Shown piece by piece: positions 60,664 to 61,015 of a stretch of DNA of 61,015 nt. The notes beneath the pieces were generated by a model that made no database searches, was not told the DNA's origin, and saw nothing but the letters and a program-made list of their open reading frames with translations. The number at the start of each line of letters is the position of its first letter. The first letter of the stretch is position 1. The position numbers and the translations under genes were made by a program. Origin of the DNA: a virus; the IMG/VR virus record IMGVR_UViG_3300023184_000131, positions 1-61,015 of that record; one strand, 5' to 3'.

Positions 60664-60686
60664 TAGTTTAGTTAATGTTTAATTAG

Positions 60687-60715
60687 AAACGGCACCTTAA
60701 CTGGTGCCGTTTTTT
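60687..60715 (+). terminator. Rho-independent terminator
   Basis: AAACGGCACC and GGTGCCGTTT form a perfect 10-base stem with a 6-base loop followed by TTT (six T from 60710). It ends the late fibre transcript. Confidence 0.92.
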
Positions 60716-60733
60716 ATTCGGTACCAGCCAGCC

Positions 60734-60762
60734 TTGACGCTGCTGCCGTGCCGTGCTAAGTT
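60734..60762 (+). promoter_or_regulatory. Possible sigma70-like promoter before the primase-like gene
   Basis: TTGACG (60734-60739), 17 bases, and TAAGTT (60757-60762) with TG one base before it (extended -10). The -35 box is preceded by CAGCC, as in the promoter at 550. The -10 match is weak. The start would lie at about 60769, almost on the ATG at 60770. Confidence 0.4.
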
Positions 60763-60769
60763 GAGGGCA

Positions 60770-61015
60770 ATGTCAGATCAGAAAAAAGAACAGATCTTAA
60801 ATGAAATTCTTGGCACTCCCCATCATTCTGGCGGGGAGTTGCTTTTTTATTGCCCAAAATGTAAACATCATAAACCAAAGCTGTCCTGTAATCTCCGTAA
60901 AAACGTTTTTAAATGTTGGGTATGTAACTTTACGGGAACTTCTCTAACAAGGCTGGTGAAGCGTTATGGTTCGTTTAAACACAAACAAGAGTGGGCTATG
61001 TATGATGACAAAATT
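60770..61015 (+). CDS. Primase-like zinc-ribbon protein, truncated by the window edge
   Basis: The first 82 residues are visible and the frame continues past the edge. After a helix (KKEQILNEILG) comes a zinc ribbon FYCPKCKHHKPK...VFKCWVCNFTGTSLTRLVKRYG. This CxxC...CxxC knuckle with 'FKCWVCxxxG' is typical of the N-terminal domain of DnaG-type primases and phage primase-helicases, which recognises the priming site. The polymerase or Toprim domain is not visible. GAGGG is only two to three bases from the ATG. It begins a new early/replication unit after the terminator. Confidence 0.7.
   Translation, partial: MSDQKKEQILNEILGTPHHSGGELLFYCPKCKHHKPKLSCNLRKNVFKCWVCNFTGTSLTRLVKRYGSFKHKQEWAMYDDKI

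Overview
The window is a 61 kb, AT-rich segment of a large tailed bacteriophage with a contractile (T4-like) baseplate. The evidence is a gpW/gp25 family baseplate protein followed directly by a gp6/baseplate-J protein, a T4 gp55-type late sigma factor, a long run of large virion and tail-fibre genes, a PhoH-family protein, phage-style tRNA genes with encoded CCA, and almost every gene on one strand. The host cannot be read from the sequence. The sigma70-like promoters suggest an ordinary bacterial RNA polymerase. Capsid, terminase, sheath and polymerase genes are not in the window, so the genome is much larger than what is shown.

Layout. (1) 1-4.3 kb is an accessory and RNA region. It holds the 3' part of a DNA methyltransferase, tRNAs for Ile(UAU), Asn(GUU), Arg(UCU) and Leu(UAA), a dCMP deaminase, a YkuK-like RNase H-fold protein, a SpoU 2'-O-methyltransferase, an HNH endonuclease abutting a broken tRNA 3' end, several small unknowns, two very good sigma70 promoters and two terminators. 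(2) 4.3-5.0 kb holds the only minus-strand gene, an exported trypsin-like serine protease. (3) 5.0-8.1 kb encodes PhoH with a PIN domain, a small unknown, an HExxH zincin and a Cas4/AddB-like nuclease. (4) 8.1-13.9 kb is a glycan-synthesis operon: two GT-B and two GT-A glycosyltransferases, an RgpF-like protein, an FkbM methyltransferase and a sugar-isomerase-type cupin. Its second half is strikingly AT-rich. (5) 13.9-15.5 kb has small proteins and the late sigma factor. (6) 15.5-46.4 kb is the baseplate and tail module, with several giant proteins (2154, 1228, 2259, 1200 and 948 residues). (7) 46.4-60.7 kb is a tail-fibre and adhesin module built from recurring TGS-rich cassettes. It includes an S74 chaperone fibre, two tandem polyglycine adhesins and a beta-helix fibre, with a RuvC-like nuclease in its midst. 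(8) After a terminator at 60.7 kb a primase-like gene begins and runs off the end.

How it may work together. The accessory region adjusts translation and nucleotide pools. The four tRNAs fit AT-rich phage codon use. The sigma factor lies immediately upstream of the virion genes and probably switches on late transcription. A CTATTTATA/CTAATTATA box recurs just upstream of several structural genes and is a candidate late promoter. The glycan operon could decorate virion proteins, phage DNA or the host surface; the sequence does not say which. No stretch longer than 300 bases lacks a gene. I saw no CRISPR array, insertion sequence, integrase or replication origin.
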